Counted from the stretch's first letter, positions 1 to 9,092 are shown. The stretch: DNA of 38,508 nt from Ruminococcus sp. (GCA_020861185.1 JAJBSV010000006.1:1-38508); one strand, 5' to 3'. Notes: a model not told the origin generated them from the sequence alone. Translations and numbers: made by a program.

Positions 1-2
1 AT

Positions 3-80
3 TGTAGCAGATATAAATTGAAAAGTCAACACAACACGAGAAAAAATGCAGAAACTGAAACAAGCAAGGTAGCGTCCTAA
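3..80 (+). pseudogene. C-terminal tail of a small element-borne protein (third copy)
   Basis: The frame ending at the TAA at 78-80 reads ...RKNAETETSKVAS. This matches the tails of two fuller small genes at 10645-10836 (KENAETKTGKVAS) and 25427-25612 (ENAEIKTGKAAS). Upstream of about residue 13 from the end the similarity is lost, so only the tail is visible and it may be a fragment or run on from a degraded copy. The function of this family is not known to me. Confidence 0.45.
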
Positions 81-90
81 ACTACCTTGC
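64..90. terminator. Hairpin terminator of the small-protein fragment
   Basis: GCAAGGTAG (64-72) pairs with CTACCTTGC (82-90). The stop codon of the small protein lies in the loop. The same gene-end hairpin recurs at 10817-10849 and 25412-25448. Confidence 0.6.
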
Positions 91-120
91 CTGTTCTCTT
101 ACTCATCAAAATAAACAAAC

Positions 121-157
121 AATCCGAACCCTCCCTAATCGGAAACGGGTTCGGATT
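121..157. terminator. tRNA-Leu-type terminator hairpin without a tRNA
   Basis: AATCCGAACCC (121-131) pairs perfectly with GGGTTCGGATT (147-157). Nearly the same hairpin follows each of the two tRNA-Leu genes (10956-10996 and 25353-25394), but no tRNA is visible here. The space where the tRNA would sit holds the 3' end of the recombinase gene. Confidence 0.6.
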
Positions 158-186
158 ATTATTGACTTGATTGCATCAGGTGAAGA

Positions 187-307
187 AGCACCCTTTCGGG
201 TGCTATAAATATAAAGAAGACGCCAAAAGGCGCTTTAGAAATGTGAAGAAGCCCGGAACTTTGTTCCGGGCTTCTTCAGCAGAAAACAAGTCTTTGACTT
301 GTTTTCT
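187..307. repeat. Run of four consecutive perfect or near-perfect hairpins
   Basis: Four stem-loops lie almost end to end: AGCACCC/GGGTGCT (187-204, loop TTTC); a short CGCC-AAAA-GGCG stem (about 217-234); a perfect 15-bp stem 245-259/263-277; and a perfect 12-bp stem 281-292/296-307. The last two each have a TTT loop. The final three overlap the 3' end of the recombinase gene on the minus strand. They could act as stacked terminators, but the long perfect stems with 3-nt loops inside coding sequence are unusual. Confidence 0.7.
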
Positions 308-1791
308 GTTGGTGCAGTTCTCCAATCCAAATCCGAACCGTTCCCATACTTATTTTGGGCATCCTTCACATCATCAAACGTAATCGTCTTCGTACCATCC
401 TTGAAGTTAAAAGTCAAGAGCATTTTGTCGTCGTACAGGTAAATAGAGTTGATGAAGGTGTCTATCAGCATCTTGCGGTGGGACTTCTGACTGACATCAA
501 GCTTGCGGAAACGATGCAACCAGAATGTCATGAACTCCTCGCTTATCTTCGGCTTCGAAATCTTTTCGTTGGCAATCTTAATCTCTAAATCCTCTTTTGC
601 CGCCTCTAATTCTTCAAGCCGTGACTTTGTGGACTTTGTCAGGATGCCTTGTTGGATAGCGTTTAAGATGTTCTGAATTGCGTTTTCTGCTTCTCTGAGT
701 TGTTGCTCATAAAGCGGAAGGTTGACGTTCTCCCTGTCTTGCAAATCCATCAGCATGGAAACGATAGCTTCAATCGTTGAATCGTCCATTAGCATCTTCA
801 TGGTCGTATCTACTACTAAATTTTCAATCCAAAGTTTCTTAACCGGTTTCTTATGGCACTCTTTACGTTTCTTCTTCACGGAAGAACACTTATAGTAATG
901 GTGAACAACTCCAGTCCTGCTTGTGCCGCTTTCTCCACAGAGATACGCTCCGCAGTATCCGCAGAATAATTTTGTTGTCAGAAGATAATCATCCTCCGCT
1001 TTGTGTCTTGCGGGAGCTTTCTTGTTTTTGGCAAGTTTTTGCTGTACTCTGTCAAACAAATCTTTGGGAACAAGTGCGGGAATGCCGTCAGGAATTATGA
1101 TGTCCCTATACTGGTATTCTCCTATGTATCGTCTGTTACTTAGCAAGTGTTGAACGCTTCCAAAAGTCATGAGTTGCCCTTTGGCATTTCTGACACCTCG
1201 CTCATTAAGTATATCTTTGATTTCAGTCATAGTTGAGCCTTCGTCATAAAGCTTGAAAGCCTCCAAGACGAACGGAGCAGTTATTGGGTCAGCCTGAAAA
1301 TATTGCTCGCTGTCAATCATATAACCGAGAGTTAATCCTCCGCCGTTGTATTTGCACTTGAGTGCATTCTCGGTCATGCCTCGGATTACTTTTTCGGACA
1401 AATCCGCCGAATAGTATTCTGCCATGCCTTCAAGCATTGATTCAAGTAAGATGCCTTCTGCACCATCAGATATATTTTCAGTAGCGGATACAACCTTAAC
1501 ACCATTCTTCTTCAAAGTCGCTTTGTACCTCGCACTGTCGTAACGATTCCGTGCAAAGCGGTCAAGCTTCCAGACAAGAATCGCATCAAAAAGCTTCTTC
1601 CCGCTATCCTTAATCATGTTTTGGAACTCTGGGCGGTTGTCAGTCTTTGCAGAGAAAGCTCTGTCAATGTAGTGCCGAAGGATTGTGATTCCATTTTTCC
1701 CTGCAAACGCTGTACACTCTCGAATCTGCCCTTCAATAGACTCCTCACGCTGATTATCTGATGAATACCTTGCATATATTACGGCGGTCAT
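235..1791 (-). CDS. Large serine site-specific recombinase (TnpX-like)
   Basis: A 518-residue recombinase of the resolvase/invertase superfamily, expected to excise and integrate the mobile element by double-strand cleavage through a serine. The N-terminal catalytic domain (about 1-150) begins VIYARYSSDNQ with probable nucleophile Ser10, and has the KLDRFARNRYD motif near 75-85. The recombinase domain follows (about 155-260), then a zinc ribbon with Cys277, Cys280, Cys302 and Cys312, and a coiled coil (about 362-412). The length is usual for the family. The last 30 or so residues are encoded by the hairpin run at 187-307 and look like an unrelated extension after the normal family end. The gene lies next to tnpV as in Tn4451-type elements; no intact attachment site was recognised. 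Confidence 0.9.
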   Translation of the reverse strand: MTAVIYARYSSDNQREESIEGQIRECTAFAGKNGITILRHYIDRAFSAKTDNRPEFQNMIKDSGKKLFDAILVWKLDRFARNRYDSARYKATLKKNGVKVVSATENISDGAEGILLESMLEGMAEYYSADLSEKVIRGMTENALKCKYNGGGLTLGYMIDSEQYFQADPITAPFVLEAFKLYDEGSTMTEIKDILNERGVRNAKGQLMTFGSVQHLLSNRRYIGEYQYRDIIIPDGIPALVPKDLFDRVQQKLAKNKKAPARHKAEDDYLLTTKLFCGYCGAYLCGESGTSRTGVVHHYYKCSSVKKKRKECHKKPVKKLWIENLVVDTTMKMLMDDSTIEAIVSMLMDLQDRENVNLPLYEQQLREAENAIQNILNAIQQGILTKSTKSRLEELEAAKEDLEIKIANEKISKPKISEEFMTFWLHRFRKLDVSQKSHRKMLIDTFINSIYLYDDKMLLTFNFKDGTKTITFDDVKDAQNKYGNGSDLDWRTAPTENKSKTCFLLKKPGTKFRASSHF

Positions 1792-1876
1792 AGTATCACC
1801 TCATTTTAAAATTTGGGGAATTAAATCCCCTTCACTAACACAGAAGCAACAGGTGCCTTGACAAGCTATAAGAGAG

Positions 1877-2221
1877 TTAATTGTAGACTAACTCCGTCAA
1901 AACGATTTCTTCTGCAATGGCGCTCAGGCTGTTCATGTGTGCTACCCACTTGAGTTGGTCTTTCGCTTTGTCAGGTGCCGGATACTTCTGCAACAACTTT
2001 GGTATCAGAGTCTCCATCATTTCCTGAGCCGATGTCTCGATTTCCTTAAGATGTTGATCTAGCTTTCCTGTCAGCATCATGCTCGTATACCAGTTCGGGT
2101 AATTCTCCCACAAGTACGTCTTTCGGAGCATTCCGTACTTTCCGATTGCTATCGGTGTCGCCTCCGTAACACCCAAGTTGGGGAACAAGTAGTCGCCTTT
2201 TCGATGATAAGTCATTTCCAT
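1877..2221 (-). CDS. tnpV: TnpV family transposon-encoded protein
   Basis: A 114-residue protein starting MEMTYHRKGDYLFPNL, the typical opening of the TnpV family found in Tn4451-like mobilizable transposons of Clostridia. Its biochemical role is not established as far as I know. The ATG is preceded by AGGAGG at good spacing, and the gene is transcribed toward the recombinase 85 bp downstream. That gap contains a stretch (about 1833-1847, CCCTTCACTAACACAG) that recurs near the small-gene starts at 10.59 kb and 25.65 kb. The copy looks intact. Confidence 0.85.
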   Translation of the reverse strand: MEMTYHRKGDYLFPNLGVTEATPIAIGKYGMLRKTYLWENYPNWYTSMMLTGKLDQHLKEIETSAQEMMETLIPKLLQKYPAPDKAKDQLKWVAHMNSLSAIAEEIVLTELVYN

Positions 2222-2253
2222 GTTCGTGTCCTCCTATATTTAATCTTTCCTGT

Positions 2254-2282
2254 ATTCTAACACATTTTGCTTTGCACGTCAA
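2254..2282 (-). promoter_or_regulatory. Promoter for tnpV
   Basis: On the minus strand, TTGACG (2277-2282), a 17-nt spacer and TAGAAT (2254-2259) lie about 33 nt upstream of the tnpV start. It probably also serves the recombinase. Confidence 0.65.
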
Positions 2283-2439
2283 TGCTTTAAAACAATAAAT
2301 CGCAGATTTCCGAATAAAAAATTTTTCGAGAAACTTAGCGAGAGAACTCTGAAATCTGTGTTGATGAGGGAAAGTTTTTAAAAGCAAGATTCTCCGTGTC
2401 GGACATTTACTCAAAATTGAGCAAATCCCGACCAACTCT

Positions 2440-2528
2440 CTTGATGGGAATTGCGATTTCCCATACCCTCGAACTTCGCAAAACTTAAAGTTTTGATTTT
2501 GGTTCCCATTAAAATGGTCACAGCGGCG
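2440..2528. repeat. oriT-like inverted-repeat block, copy 1
   Basis: Starts CTTGATGGGAA and contains nested short hairpins: ATGGGAA/TTTCCCAT, AAAACT/AGTTTT and GGTTCCCATT. It ends CACAGCGGCG directly before a MobC-like reading frame. The same block occurs inverted at 10372-10461 and again at 25784-25875. Position beside mobC and its hairpin content suggest a transfer origin; the nick site is not identified. Confidence 0.5.
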
Positions 2529-2828
2529 GTGCCGGGTGTTGGTGGCAAATGCCTTTTCGGAGGAAAACTAACCGTTACTCACGAGATAGTTGCGGAGTTT
2601 CCGGACATTCGGGAGGAGATGAAGAAGACAAACTTGTTACTTAGTAATATTGCAAACAACATCAATCAGATTGCGAAGCATTTCAACACCGGCGGTCTAC
2701 GTTCTCAGACTGTCACTGCTGAATTAGAGAAAGCCCTTGATGCTGTTCTTCAAATTCATTTCGATGTGGCAAAGATGGTTGATGAGGTGCATCAGAAATG
2801 TAGAGTGAAGTATAAGGACAGGAAGTGA
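2514..2828 (+). pseudogene. Truncated MobC-like mobilization protein
   Basis: The reading frame contains NIANNINQIAKHFNTGG, the hallmark C-terminal motif of MobC/relaxosome accessory proteins, followed by a helical tail to the stop. The usual N-terminal ribbon-helix-helix DNA-binding region is missing. The upstream part of the frame instead runs into the oriT-like block (about 2514-2600) with no good ribosome site. An internal ATG at 2618 would give 69 residues. No relaxase gene follows, so the mobilization module is broken and this is probably a remnant left by deletion. Confidence 0.65.
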
Positions 2829-2839
2829 AGATGAAGAAA

Positions 2840-2865
2840 AAAGCAGAGGTTTTGCCTCTGCTTTT
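2840..2865 (+). terminator. Terminator after the mobC remnant
   Basis: AAAGCAGAGG pairs with CCTCTGCTTT and is followed by T residues. Confidence 0.7.
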
Positions 2866-2916
2866 AAGGCTTTTATATTGCAGATCGTATCTTGCTCTTT
2901 CAAATCAGACCGCCAA

Positions 2917-2942
2917 AAAGGGAGCCTCAATCGGCTCCCTTT
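2917..2942 (-). terminator. Terminator for the mgtA operon
   Basis: AAAGGGAGCC (2917-2926) pairs with GGCTCCCTTT (2933-2942). It lies 17 nt beyond the stop of the small membrane protein on the minus strand, with T residues on that strand. Confidence 0.75.
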
Positions 2943-2958
2943 AATATTTCTACGATAA

Positions 2959-3108
2959 TCAATCCTTCTTCGGCTTCATCCCCCAGAAAACGGCATTCAT
3001 GAGGACGACAATCACTGCAACAACAGCCATGGACGCCCAGAAGCCAATATCTAATCCGAGAAATTCTGCTCTTCCGAAAAGCTTCATCCAAATTTCAGTC
3101 CAGTTCAT
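2959..3108 (-). CDS. 49-residue membrane peptide downstream of mgtA
   Basis: This short gene starts ATG at 3108 and reads MNWTEIWMKLFGRAEFLGLD, then a single hydrophobic membrane helix (about residues 21-42), and ends FWGMKPKKD. Its AGGAGG (3116-3121) abuts the stop codon of the ATPase gene, so the two are almost certainly co-translated. The fixed position behind an MgtA-type ATPase suggests a small partner or regulator of the pump, comparable in logic only to known MgtA-binding micropeptides of enteric bacteria; no sequence homology to those is claimed. The ORF is too short for usual length cut-offs. Confidence 0.75.
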   Translation of the reverse strand: MNWTEIWMKLFGRAEFLGLDIGFWASMAVVAVIVVLMNAVFWGMKPKKD

Positions 3109-3121
3109 GATTTAACCTCCT

Positions 3122-5875
3122 TTAAAGCAGCTCGCCGTAATGGCAGACATAGGCTTTTTTCAGGCTTGTAGCCAGTAGCATATAAAGCAGAATACAGGGA
3201 ATCAGGTAGAGGAAGTAGCTCACAGGGAGCTCGACAAATCCGAGCAATGTGCCAAGCGGCGTGAACGGGATTATCGTGAGGACTGCGATTCCCGTCATCG
3301 TCATGAGAGTAAGCGGTGCGGAAGCGTGACTCTGGATGAACGGGAGCTTCGGAGTACGAATCATGTGAATAACGAGGGTCTGACTCCACATTGACTCAAC
3401 GAACCATCCGGCTTGGAACATCGCCATATATCTGAATTGCAGGTCCAAAAGCTCCGCACCGCTGAAATGATTTGCAAGGTCGTTATAAAGAACGCCGCCG
3501 GAAACAAACATCGGGCAGAAGACAAAATACATGAAGATGTATGTAATGAAGTCGAAGATTGAGCTTGTGGGACCTATCCAAATCATGAAGCTTCCAACGC
3601 TTGAGGCATCCCATTTTCTCGGAGACGCGATAAATTCTTCATCAACATTGTCCCATGGAATTGCCGTACAGCTCAGATCATAAATCAGGTTCAGGAATAT
3701 GAGATGTATGCTCATCATCGGCAGGAAAGGCAGAAGTGCCGATGCCGCAAGGACGGAAAACATATTTCCAAAGTTCGAGGATGCTGTCATCTTGATGTAC
3801 TTAATCATGTTGGCATAGGTCTTACGACCCTCGATAATACCCTGCTCAAGAACCATCAGGTCTTTTTCGAGAAGGATAATATCGGCGGATTCTTTTGCGA
3901 CATCAACGGCTGTGTCAACTGAGATTCCTATGTCTGCCGATTTCATTGCGGCGGCATCGTTGATTCCATCTCCCATAAAACCTACTGTATGCCCGTTTTC
4001 GCGGAGAACGGATACGATTCTTGCCTTTTGGTCGGGAGTGAGCTTTGCGAAGACGTCGGTTGATTCTGCGGCTCTAGCAAGCTCCTTGTCCGTCATATGC
4101 TCAAGATCCGAACCGAGGAGCATATTTCTGACCTTGAGTCCAACCTGCGCGCAGATGGTGCGGGTGACTTTTTCGTTGTCACCGGTGAGGATTTTCGTAT
4201 GTACGCCGTGAGCCTTCAAAGCCCTGATAGCGTCGGCTGTTGATTCCTTCGGAGGGTCGAGGAATGCAAGATACCCGATAAGCACCATCTCCGACTCGTC
4301 CTTCACACTGAACACACCGGCGGATGGCGGATTGGTTTTGTGGGCAATGCAGAGAACCCTGAAGCCCTTGTCGTTCAGGTCGTCTGCGGCGTCAAGGATT
4401 CTTTCCTTGACCTCGTCGTCAAGAGGTCTGACCTCGCCGTCTATCTCTGCAAATGAACAGACGGAAAGCATCTCCTCGACGGCACCCTTCGTAATCATCT
4501 GAGTTTTGCCCGTTTTGTCCTGAACAACGGTTGTCAGGCGACGGCGTGTGAAGTCGAAAGGAATCTCGTCAACCTTGACGTAGCTTTCAGACAAATCGGT
4601 AAGTTCGGGATTTTCGCTTTCTTCCTCCTCGGTTTTCCTGATTATTGCGAGATCCATCAGGTTCTTATACCCGGTCTGGAAGTAACTGTTCAGATATGCG
4701 TGTCTGAGAACTCTCCCGTCCTCCTCGCCATCAATGTTAAGGTGATACTCCAAAACTACCTTGTCCTGAGTAAGAGTGCCGGTTTTGTCGGTGCAGAGGA
4801 TGTCAATAGCTCCGAAGTTCTGAATCGAATTGAGATTTTTGACTATAGTCTGCTTTTTGCTCATCGAGACTGCACCCTTCGCGAGGCAGGTTGTCACAAT
4901 CATCGGAAGCATTTCCGGCGTGAGACCTACGGCTATGGATATTGCAAACAACAGTGCGGACAACCAGTCTCCCTTTGTCAAGCCGTTGATGACAAATACC
5001 AGCGGCACCATTACCATCATGAAGCGAATCAGCACCCATGATACGGCGTTCACTCCTTTTGTGAAGCTCGTTTCAACCGCTTCTCCCGCAACCGCCGAAG
5101 CCATTGAACCAAAAAGTGTGTTGTCGCCGACACTCACCGCTACCGCTGTCGCACTCCCCGAAATTACGTTACTGCCCATGAAAGCGATGTTTGAGTAATC
5201 GGTAACGGTTTCTGTTTTATCCGTTACGGACGGCTTTTTCTCAATTGGTTCGCTTTCGCCGGTCAGGCTCGCCTGGCTTACAAACAGGTCTTTGGATTCC
5301 AAAATTCTCACGTCTGCGGGAATCATGTCTCCGGCGGAAAGGTGAACAATGTCTCCGACAACCAACTCGTCAAGGGGAATTTCCGACTTTGGCTCGTCTT
5401 TACGAGTGACGGTGCAGGTTGTTGTTATCATTTTAAGAAGCTTTTCCGCCGCATTACCGCTCCTTGATTCCTGAACAAAGCGGAGTGTTCCCGAAATCAC
5501 AACCATTGTCATGATAATGATGACCGTCAGACAGTCAAAATCCTCCGGCTCACAGCCGAAAAGGGAAAAGTATGGGAAAATCATGTCGGTTATCGTAGAT
5601 ACGATTGCGAGGAAAAAGAGTATCGCCGTAAACGGATTCACGAATGCGCCCGCAAGCCTCTGGGGAAGCGATTTCTTCTTTTCCTTTGTCACGCGGTTTG
5701 AACCGTACCGAACACGGCTTTCATGTACCGCCTCCGAATCAAGTCCCGATAGAGTGGTTCCGAGATATTCAAGAACTTCTCCCGTCGGATTGGTTGCTGC
5801 AAATGCAAGTCTTGAGTTCTGTTCGTCACGGGTGACGGCTTTTTCCGTCATCCGGCGTAAAATTTCTTTTTTCAT
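3122..5875 (-). CDS. mgtA: Magnesium-translocating P-type ATPase (MgtA/MgtB), copy 1
   Basis: A 917-residue P-type ATPase of the type IIIB magnesium family that uses ATP to import Mg2+ across the cytoplasmic membrane. Visible in order: N-terminal cytoplasmic extension, first membrane pair (about 78-98 and 115-133), actuator loop with TGES (205-208), helices with VGLTPEMLP (about 316-324), phosphorylation motif DKTGTLT with Asp363, the TGDN motif (about 564-567), hinge GDGIND (635-640), and six C-terminal helices. Full length with all key residues. The start has AAAGGAGG 8 nt upstream. It follows the winged-helix gene after a 100-bp gap that holds a strong terminator-like hairpin, so expression may depend on read-through. 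A second, divergent copy lies upstream. Confidence 0.95.
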   Translation of the reverse strand: MKKEILRRMTEKAVTRDEQNSRLAFAATNPTGEVLEYLGTTLSGLDSEAVHESRVRYGSNRVTKEKKKSLPQRLAGAFVNPFTAILFFLAIVSTITDMIFPYFSLFGCEPEDFDCLTVIIIMTMVVISGTLRFVQESRSGNAAEKLLKMITTTCTVTRKDEPKSEIPLDELVVGDIVHLSAGDMIPADVRILESKDLFVSQASLTGESEPIEKKPSVTDKTETVTDYSNIAFMGSNVISGSATAVAVSVGDNTLFGSMASAVAGEAVETSFTKGVNAVSWVLIRFMMVMVPLVFVINGLTKGDWLSALLFAISIAVGLTPEMLPMIVTTCLAKGAVSMSKKQTIVKNLNSIQNFGAIDILCTDKTGTLTQDKVVLEYHLNIDGEEDGRVLRHAYLNSYFQTGYKNLMDLAIIRKTEEEESENPELTDLSESYVKVDEIPFDFTRRRLTTVVQDKTGKTQMITKGAVEEMLSVCSFAEIDGEVRPLDDEVKERILDAADDLNDKGFRVLCIAHKTNPPSAGVFSVKDESEMVLIGYLAFLDPPKESTADAIRALKAHGVHTKILTGDNEKVTRTICAQVGLKVRNMLLGSDLEHMTDKELARAAESTDVFAKLTPDQKARIVSVLRENGHTVGFMGDGINDAAAMKSADIGISVDTAVDVAKESADIILLEKDLMVLEQGIIEGRKTYANMIKYIKMTASSNFGNMFSVLAASALLPFLPMMSIHLIFLNLIYDLSCTAIPWDNVDEEFIASPRKWDASSVGSFMIWIGPTSSIFDFITYIFMYFVFCPMFVSGGVLYNDLANHFSGAELLDLQFRYMAMFQAGWFVESMWSQTLVIHMIRTPKLPFIQSHASAPLTLMTMTGIAVLTIIPFTPLGTLLGFVELPVSYFLYLIPCILLYMLLATSLKKAYVCHYGELL

Positions 5876-5912
5876 GTTACTACCTCCTTTGACTTATTGC
5901 ATTTTTATTCTA

Positions 5913-5962
5913 CAAAAAAAGCAAGGAAAATCACATGGTTAAGACCTTGCGATTTCCTTGCT
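5913..5962 (-). terminator. Terminator or attenuator between the winged-helix gene and mgtA copy 1
   Basis: On the minus strand AGCAAGGAAATC (5951-5962) pairs with GATTTTCCTTGCT (5920-5932), followed by seven T residues (5913-5919). It lies 13 bp after the winged-helix stop and 37 bp before the mgtA start. I see no convincing promoter after it, so it is a candidate regulated attenuator. Confidence 0.8.
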
Positions 5963-5974
5963 AAAAGGCAAGAA

Positions 5975-6466
5975 TTATATTCTGTCGTTGAACTTATAGC
6001 CGATGCCCCAGATGGTGAGTATGTACATGGGAGAATCGGGATGCGGTTCAATCTTCTTCCGAAGTTTTCGGATGAACGCCATGATATTGCTGTCATCCAT
6101 CAGATACTCTGCGTCCCACACCGCCTGATATATCTGTTCCTTGGTGAAGACCTCGCCACGGTTCCTGGCAAGAAAGCAGAGGATATCGAACTCCTTTGGG
6201 GTCAGAACTATATCGTTTCCCGCTCGCGTTACTCTGCGTAAGACAGGGAATATTTTAAGTTCGCCGCAGACAATTTCCGACAAATCGGAAGCATTTGAAG
6301 CTCCGTTCAACTCAAGCATCAGGCTTCTTATCTTACCGCTCGTCAGGTCGGATATGGCTCTGCCGAGTTCTCCGGCGGACAGTGCGTCAGAGGGTGCTGT
6401 TTTCAGCTTGTCTGAAAGCCATCCGAGTGTGAAAGTATCCATGCTGACAAGATCAATATTTTTCAT
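5975..6466 (-). CDS. Winged-helix DNA-binding protein without a receiver domain
   Basis: A 163-residue protein. Residues about 68-161 form an OmpR/PhoB-type winged helix (VLTPKEFDILCFLARNRGEV, later YILTIWGIGYKF), but the phosphoacceptor receiver domain of normal response regulators is absent. It is replaced by about 65 residues of unrecognised sequence. The ATG at 6466 overlaps the stop of the upstream ATPase as ATGA, with AAAGGGG 8 nt before it. A longer GTG start at 6475 would leave no room for that ribosome site. Coupling to mgtA on both sides suggests a dedicated regulator of magnesium import, possibly sensing through its N-terminal part; this is inference. Confidence 0.85.
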   Translation of the reverse strand: MKNIDLVSMDTFTLGWLSDKLKTAPSDALSAGELGRAISDLTSGKIRSLMLELNGASNASDLSEIVCGELKIFPVLRRVTRAGNDIVLTPKEFDILCFLARNRGEVFTKEQIYQAVWDAEYLMDDSNIMAFIRKLRKKIEPHPDSPMYILTIWGIGYKFNDRI

Positions 6467-9048
6467 ATCTTGCACCCCTTTCTACAAGAGTTCCCCGTGA
6501 TTTTTAAAGTAAAATGCTTTGCTATGCTCACAGAACAGAGATATAGGATTACATCCAGAGCAAGGAATAAATAGTACCCGACAGGAAGTGCCGTGAGTCC
6601 GATGTAACTTCCGAGTGGAGTGACCGTGAGAACCGAAAGGAGAACCACTCCCACAATCGTGACTCCGAAGACCGATTTTGATGGTTTGCTCTGAACAAAC
6701 GGGATTTTCGGCGTTCTCAGAAGATGTAAAATCATTACCTGAGTCCACATTGACTCAAGAAACCATCCGGTCTGGAATGTAGAGATAAATGCAAGCTGAC
6801 CGACGGAATCAAGCTGCGAAAATGCTCCGCCACAGACAGCAGGACAGAGGACAAAGAACAAAAAAGCAAACGTAATTATGTCAAATACCGAGCTTATAGG
6901 TCCGAACCTGAGCATGAACCTTCCCAAGTGATTGCCGCTCCAACGGGCAGGCTTTTCAAGCTGTTCGGAATCCACATTGTCCCACGGCATAATCAGGCAT
7001 AGGGTGTCATACAGCAGATTCAGCAAAAGAAGCTGTAGCGATGTCATTGGGAAGAACGGCAGAAGAACGCTCGCCACAACCACAGCGATAATGTTGCCAA
7101 GGTTTGACGATGCGGTGATGCTGATATATTTTGTCATGTTTGCAAACGCTTTGCGTCCTTCGAGGATGCTTCGCTTGAGGACATTCAGGTCTTTTTCGAG
7201 AAGGATTACATCTGCGCTCTCTTTGACCGCATCCGCGGCGGTGTCAGCAGAAATTCCGACATTAGCTCTCAGCTCAGCCGGAAGGTCGTTCATACCGTCG
7301 CCCATGAATCCGACATTATGACCGTTTTTTTGCAGTATTTCGATAATCCGAGCCTTTTGTTTTGGAGACAGCTCCGCAAAGATTTTCGTTTTCTCAACGC
7401 AAAGCGGAATGTCGTTCTCGGAAAGTCCCGCAAAATCCGCACCCGTCAGAACAAAGTCTGTCTCGATTCCGATTCGTGAGCAGATTGAAAGTGTCGTCTT
7501 CACATCGTCTCCTGTCAGAACCCGAACGTCAATGTTGAGATTTTTCAGATTTTTTATAGTTTCGGAGGCACTCTTTTTCGGAGCGTCAAAGAACGCCAGA
7601 TAGCCGATAAGTATGAAGTCGGAATTATCGGAATCGAGCACCGATTGGGAAGTGTTTCTGTAGGCAACCGCCAGAACCTTCATCCCATCTTCCGTTAGTT
7701 CATCAGTCACTGCGTGAACGCTTTCAACAGTGTCATCGGTAACAGAAACTCTTTCTCCACGGAACTCGGCATAACTGCACTGCGACAGCACATTCCCGAC
7801 ACTGCCCTTGATAATATGCAGATTTGATTCATCACCTTTCAGCAGAACCCCCACATATTTGCGGTTATAATCGAACGGTTGCTCATCCAATAGAACACTG
7901 TTCCGGGAAAGCTCTTCAAAATGTGCTTCTCGCCCCGGCATGGTTCCGTATTTGAGAATAGCTGTGTCGAGATGATTTTTGACTCCGCTCTGGTAATGAC
8001 TGTTCAGGAAAGCATAATCAAGAACCGTACTGCTCTCGTTGCCGAGAATATCCATATAGTATTCGAGGGTGATTGTGTCGTCGGTAAGTGTTCCTGTTTT
8101 ATCCACACACAGAATGTCCATGCTTCCGAGCGTCTGCATTGCGTTGATATTTTTGACAACGGTCTGCTCTTTACCCATCTGATGACTGCCCTTAGCCAGA
8201 CAGGCACTGATTACCATTGGGAGCATTTCGGGAGTGAGACCGACCGCCACGGAAAGAGCGAACAGGAGCGCTTCAATCCAATTCCCCTGTGTCAGTCCGC
8301 TTGCAAGAAATACAACAGGAATCAGAATCGCCATAAATTTTATCAGAACCCAAGCGATAGAAGTGGAGCCGCTGTCAAATCCGCGCTTCTGTGAAAAGCT
8401 TTCTGTGTCAAGACCGCCATAAACGGTATTTTTCCCGACAGCGCGGACAACTCCCGCACCCGACCCGCCTGTAACCGTGGTACCCTGAAAGACTATATTT
8501 ATGTAATCGCTGAGCTTTTCCGGTCTGATTTGTGGCTCTCCGGCTTTCTTTTCAAAATTCTCGCTTTCGCCGGTTATTACAGACTGTGAAACGAACAGAT
8601 TCTTCGATTCTGTAAGCTCAATATCCGCAGGAATCCGATCTCCTGCTTCGATTCTGACAAGATCTCCGACAACCAGCTCTTCGGAAGAAACCTCCTGCCA
8701 GATGCCATCCCTGCAAACAGACACGGTAGTCCCCGCCATCTGTGAAAGGCGGTCGGCAACGCTTTTCGCCCGAAGCTCCTGAATCAGGCGGATGATACCT
8801 CCGAGAAGCATCATAACTATAATTATTATAACAGACGAAAAGCTCTGCCCGTATTTATCCGGCAAAAGCACGTCGGTAATCAGCGAAACAACCGCAAGAA
8901 CTATCAGAATTATCGAAAACGGATTTATAAACGCTCTGCGAACACAGCGCCTGACGGTCGTTTTACTCCTGCTACCCTGCCAGTTGCTCCCGTATTTTTT
9001 TCTGTTTTCAGAAACCTGCTCCTGCCGTAACCCGGTCGCCTCTTTCAT
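6463..9048 (-). CDS. mgtA: Magnesium-translocating P-type ATPase, copy 2 (divergent paralogue)
   Basis: An 861-residue P-type ATPase of the MgtA group. From the ATG at 9048: helices near 42-60 and 72-92, TGES (159-162), [16 protein letters not shown] with Asp316, GDGMND in place of GDGIND, and a C-terminal six-helix bundle. ATG 9048 is preferred over the TTG at 9054 because AAGGAGG lies 8 nt before the ATG but only 2 nt before the TTG. It is first in the operon (ATPase, winged helix, ATPase, micropeptide). It is shorter at the N-terminus than copy 1, and its hinge region reads NDLPAELRANVGIS rather than the usual NDAPAL form, so specificity or regulation may have shifted. Confidence 0.93.
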   Translation of the reverse strand: MKEATGLRQEQVSENRKKYGSNWQGSRSKTTVRRCVRRAFINPFSIILIVLAVVSLITDVLLPDKYGQSFSSVIIIIVMMLLGGIIRLIQELRAKSVADRLSQMAGTTVSVCRDGIWQEVSSEELVVGDLVRIEAGDRIPADIELTESKNLFVSQSVITGESENFEKKAGEPQIRPEKLSDYINIVFQGTTVTGGSGAGVVRAVGKNTVYGGLDTESFSQKRGFDSGSTSIAWVLIKFMAILIPVVFLASGLTQGNWIEALLFALSVAVGLTPEMLPMVISACLAKGSHQMGKEQTVVKNINAMQTLGSMDILCVDKTGTLTDDTITLEYYMDILGNESSTVLDYAFLNSHYQSGVKNHLDTAILKYGTMPGREAHFEELSRNSVLLDEQPFDYNRKYVGVLLKGDESNLHIIKGSVGNVLSQCSYAEFRGERVSVTDDTVESVHAVTDELTEDGMKVLAVAYRNTSQSVLDSDNSDFILIGYLAFFDAPKKSASETIKNLKNLNIDVRVLTGDDVKTTLSICSRIGIETDFVLTGADFAGLSENDIPLCVEKTKIFAELSPKQKARIIEILQKNGHNVGFMGDGMNDLPAELRANVGISADTAADAVKESADVILLEKDLNVLKRSILEGRKAFANMTKYISITASSNLGNIIAVVVASVLLPFFPMTSLQLLLLNLLYDTLCLIMPWDNVDSEQLEKPARWSGNHLGRFMLRFGPISSVFDIITFAFLFFVLCPAVCGGAFSQLDSVGQLAFISTFQTGWFLESMWTQVMILHLLRTPKIPFVQSKPSKSVFGVTIVGVVLLSVLTVTPLGSYIGLTALPVGYYLFLALDVILYLCSVSIAKHFTLKITGNSCRKGCKI

Positions 9049-9086
9049 AATCAAAGCCTCCTTGCTTTATAAAGCCCAGTGCTTCC

Positions 9087-9092
9087 ATTATA
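9087..9092 (-). promoter_or_regulatory. Extended -10 promoter of the magnesium operon
   Basis: The minus strand has TGGTATAAT (extended -10) 38 nt upstream of the ATPase start; the -35 region (GATTTC) is poor, as is usual for extended -10 promoters. The leader is short, so no long magnesium riboswitch (M-box) fits here. Confidence 0.6.

Noticed and set aside
9048-9092. Magnesium riboswitch (M-box) ahead of mgtA
   Set aside because: The leader between the -10 box and the start codon is under 40 nt, too short for that element.
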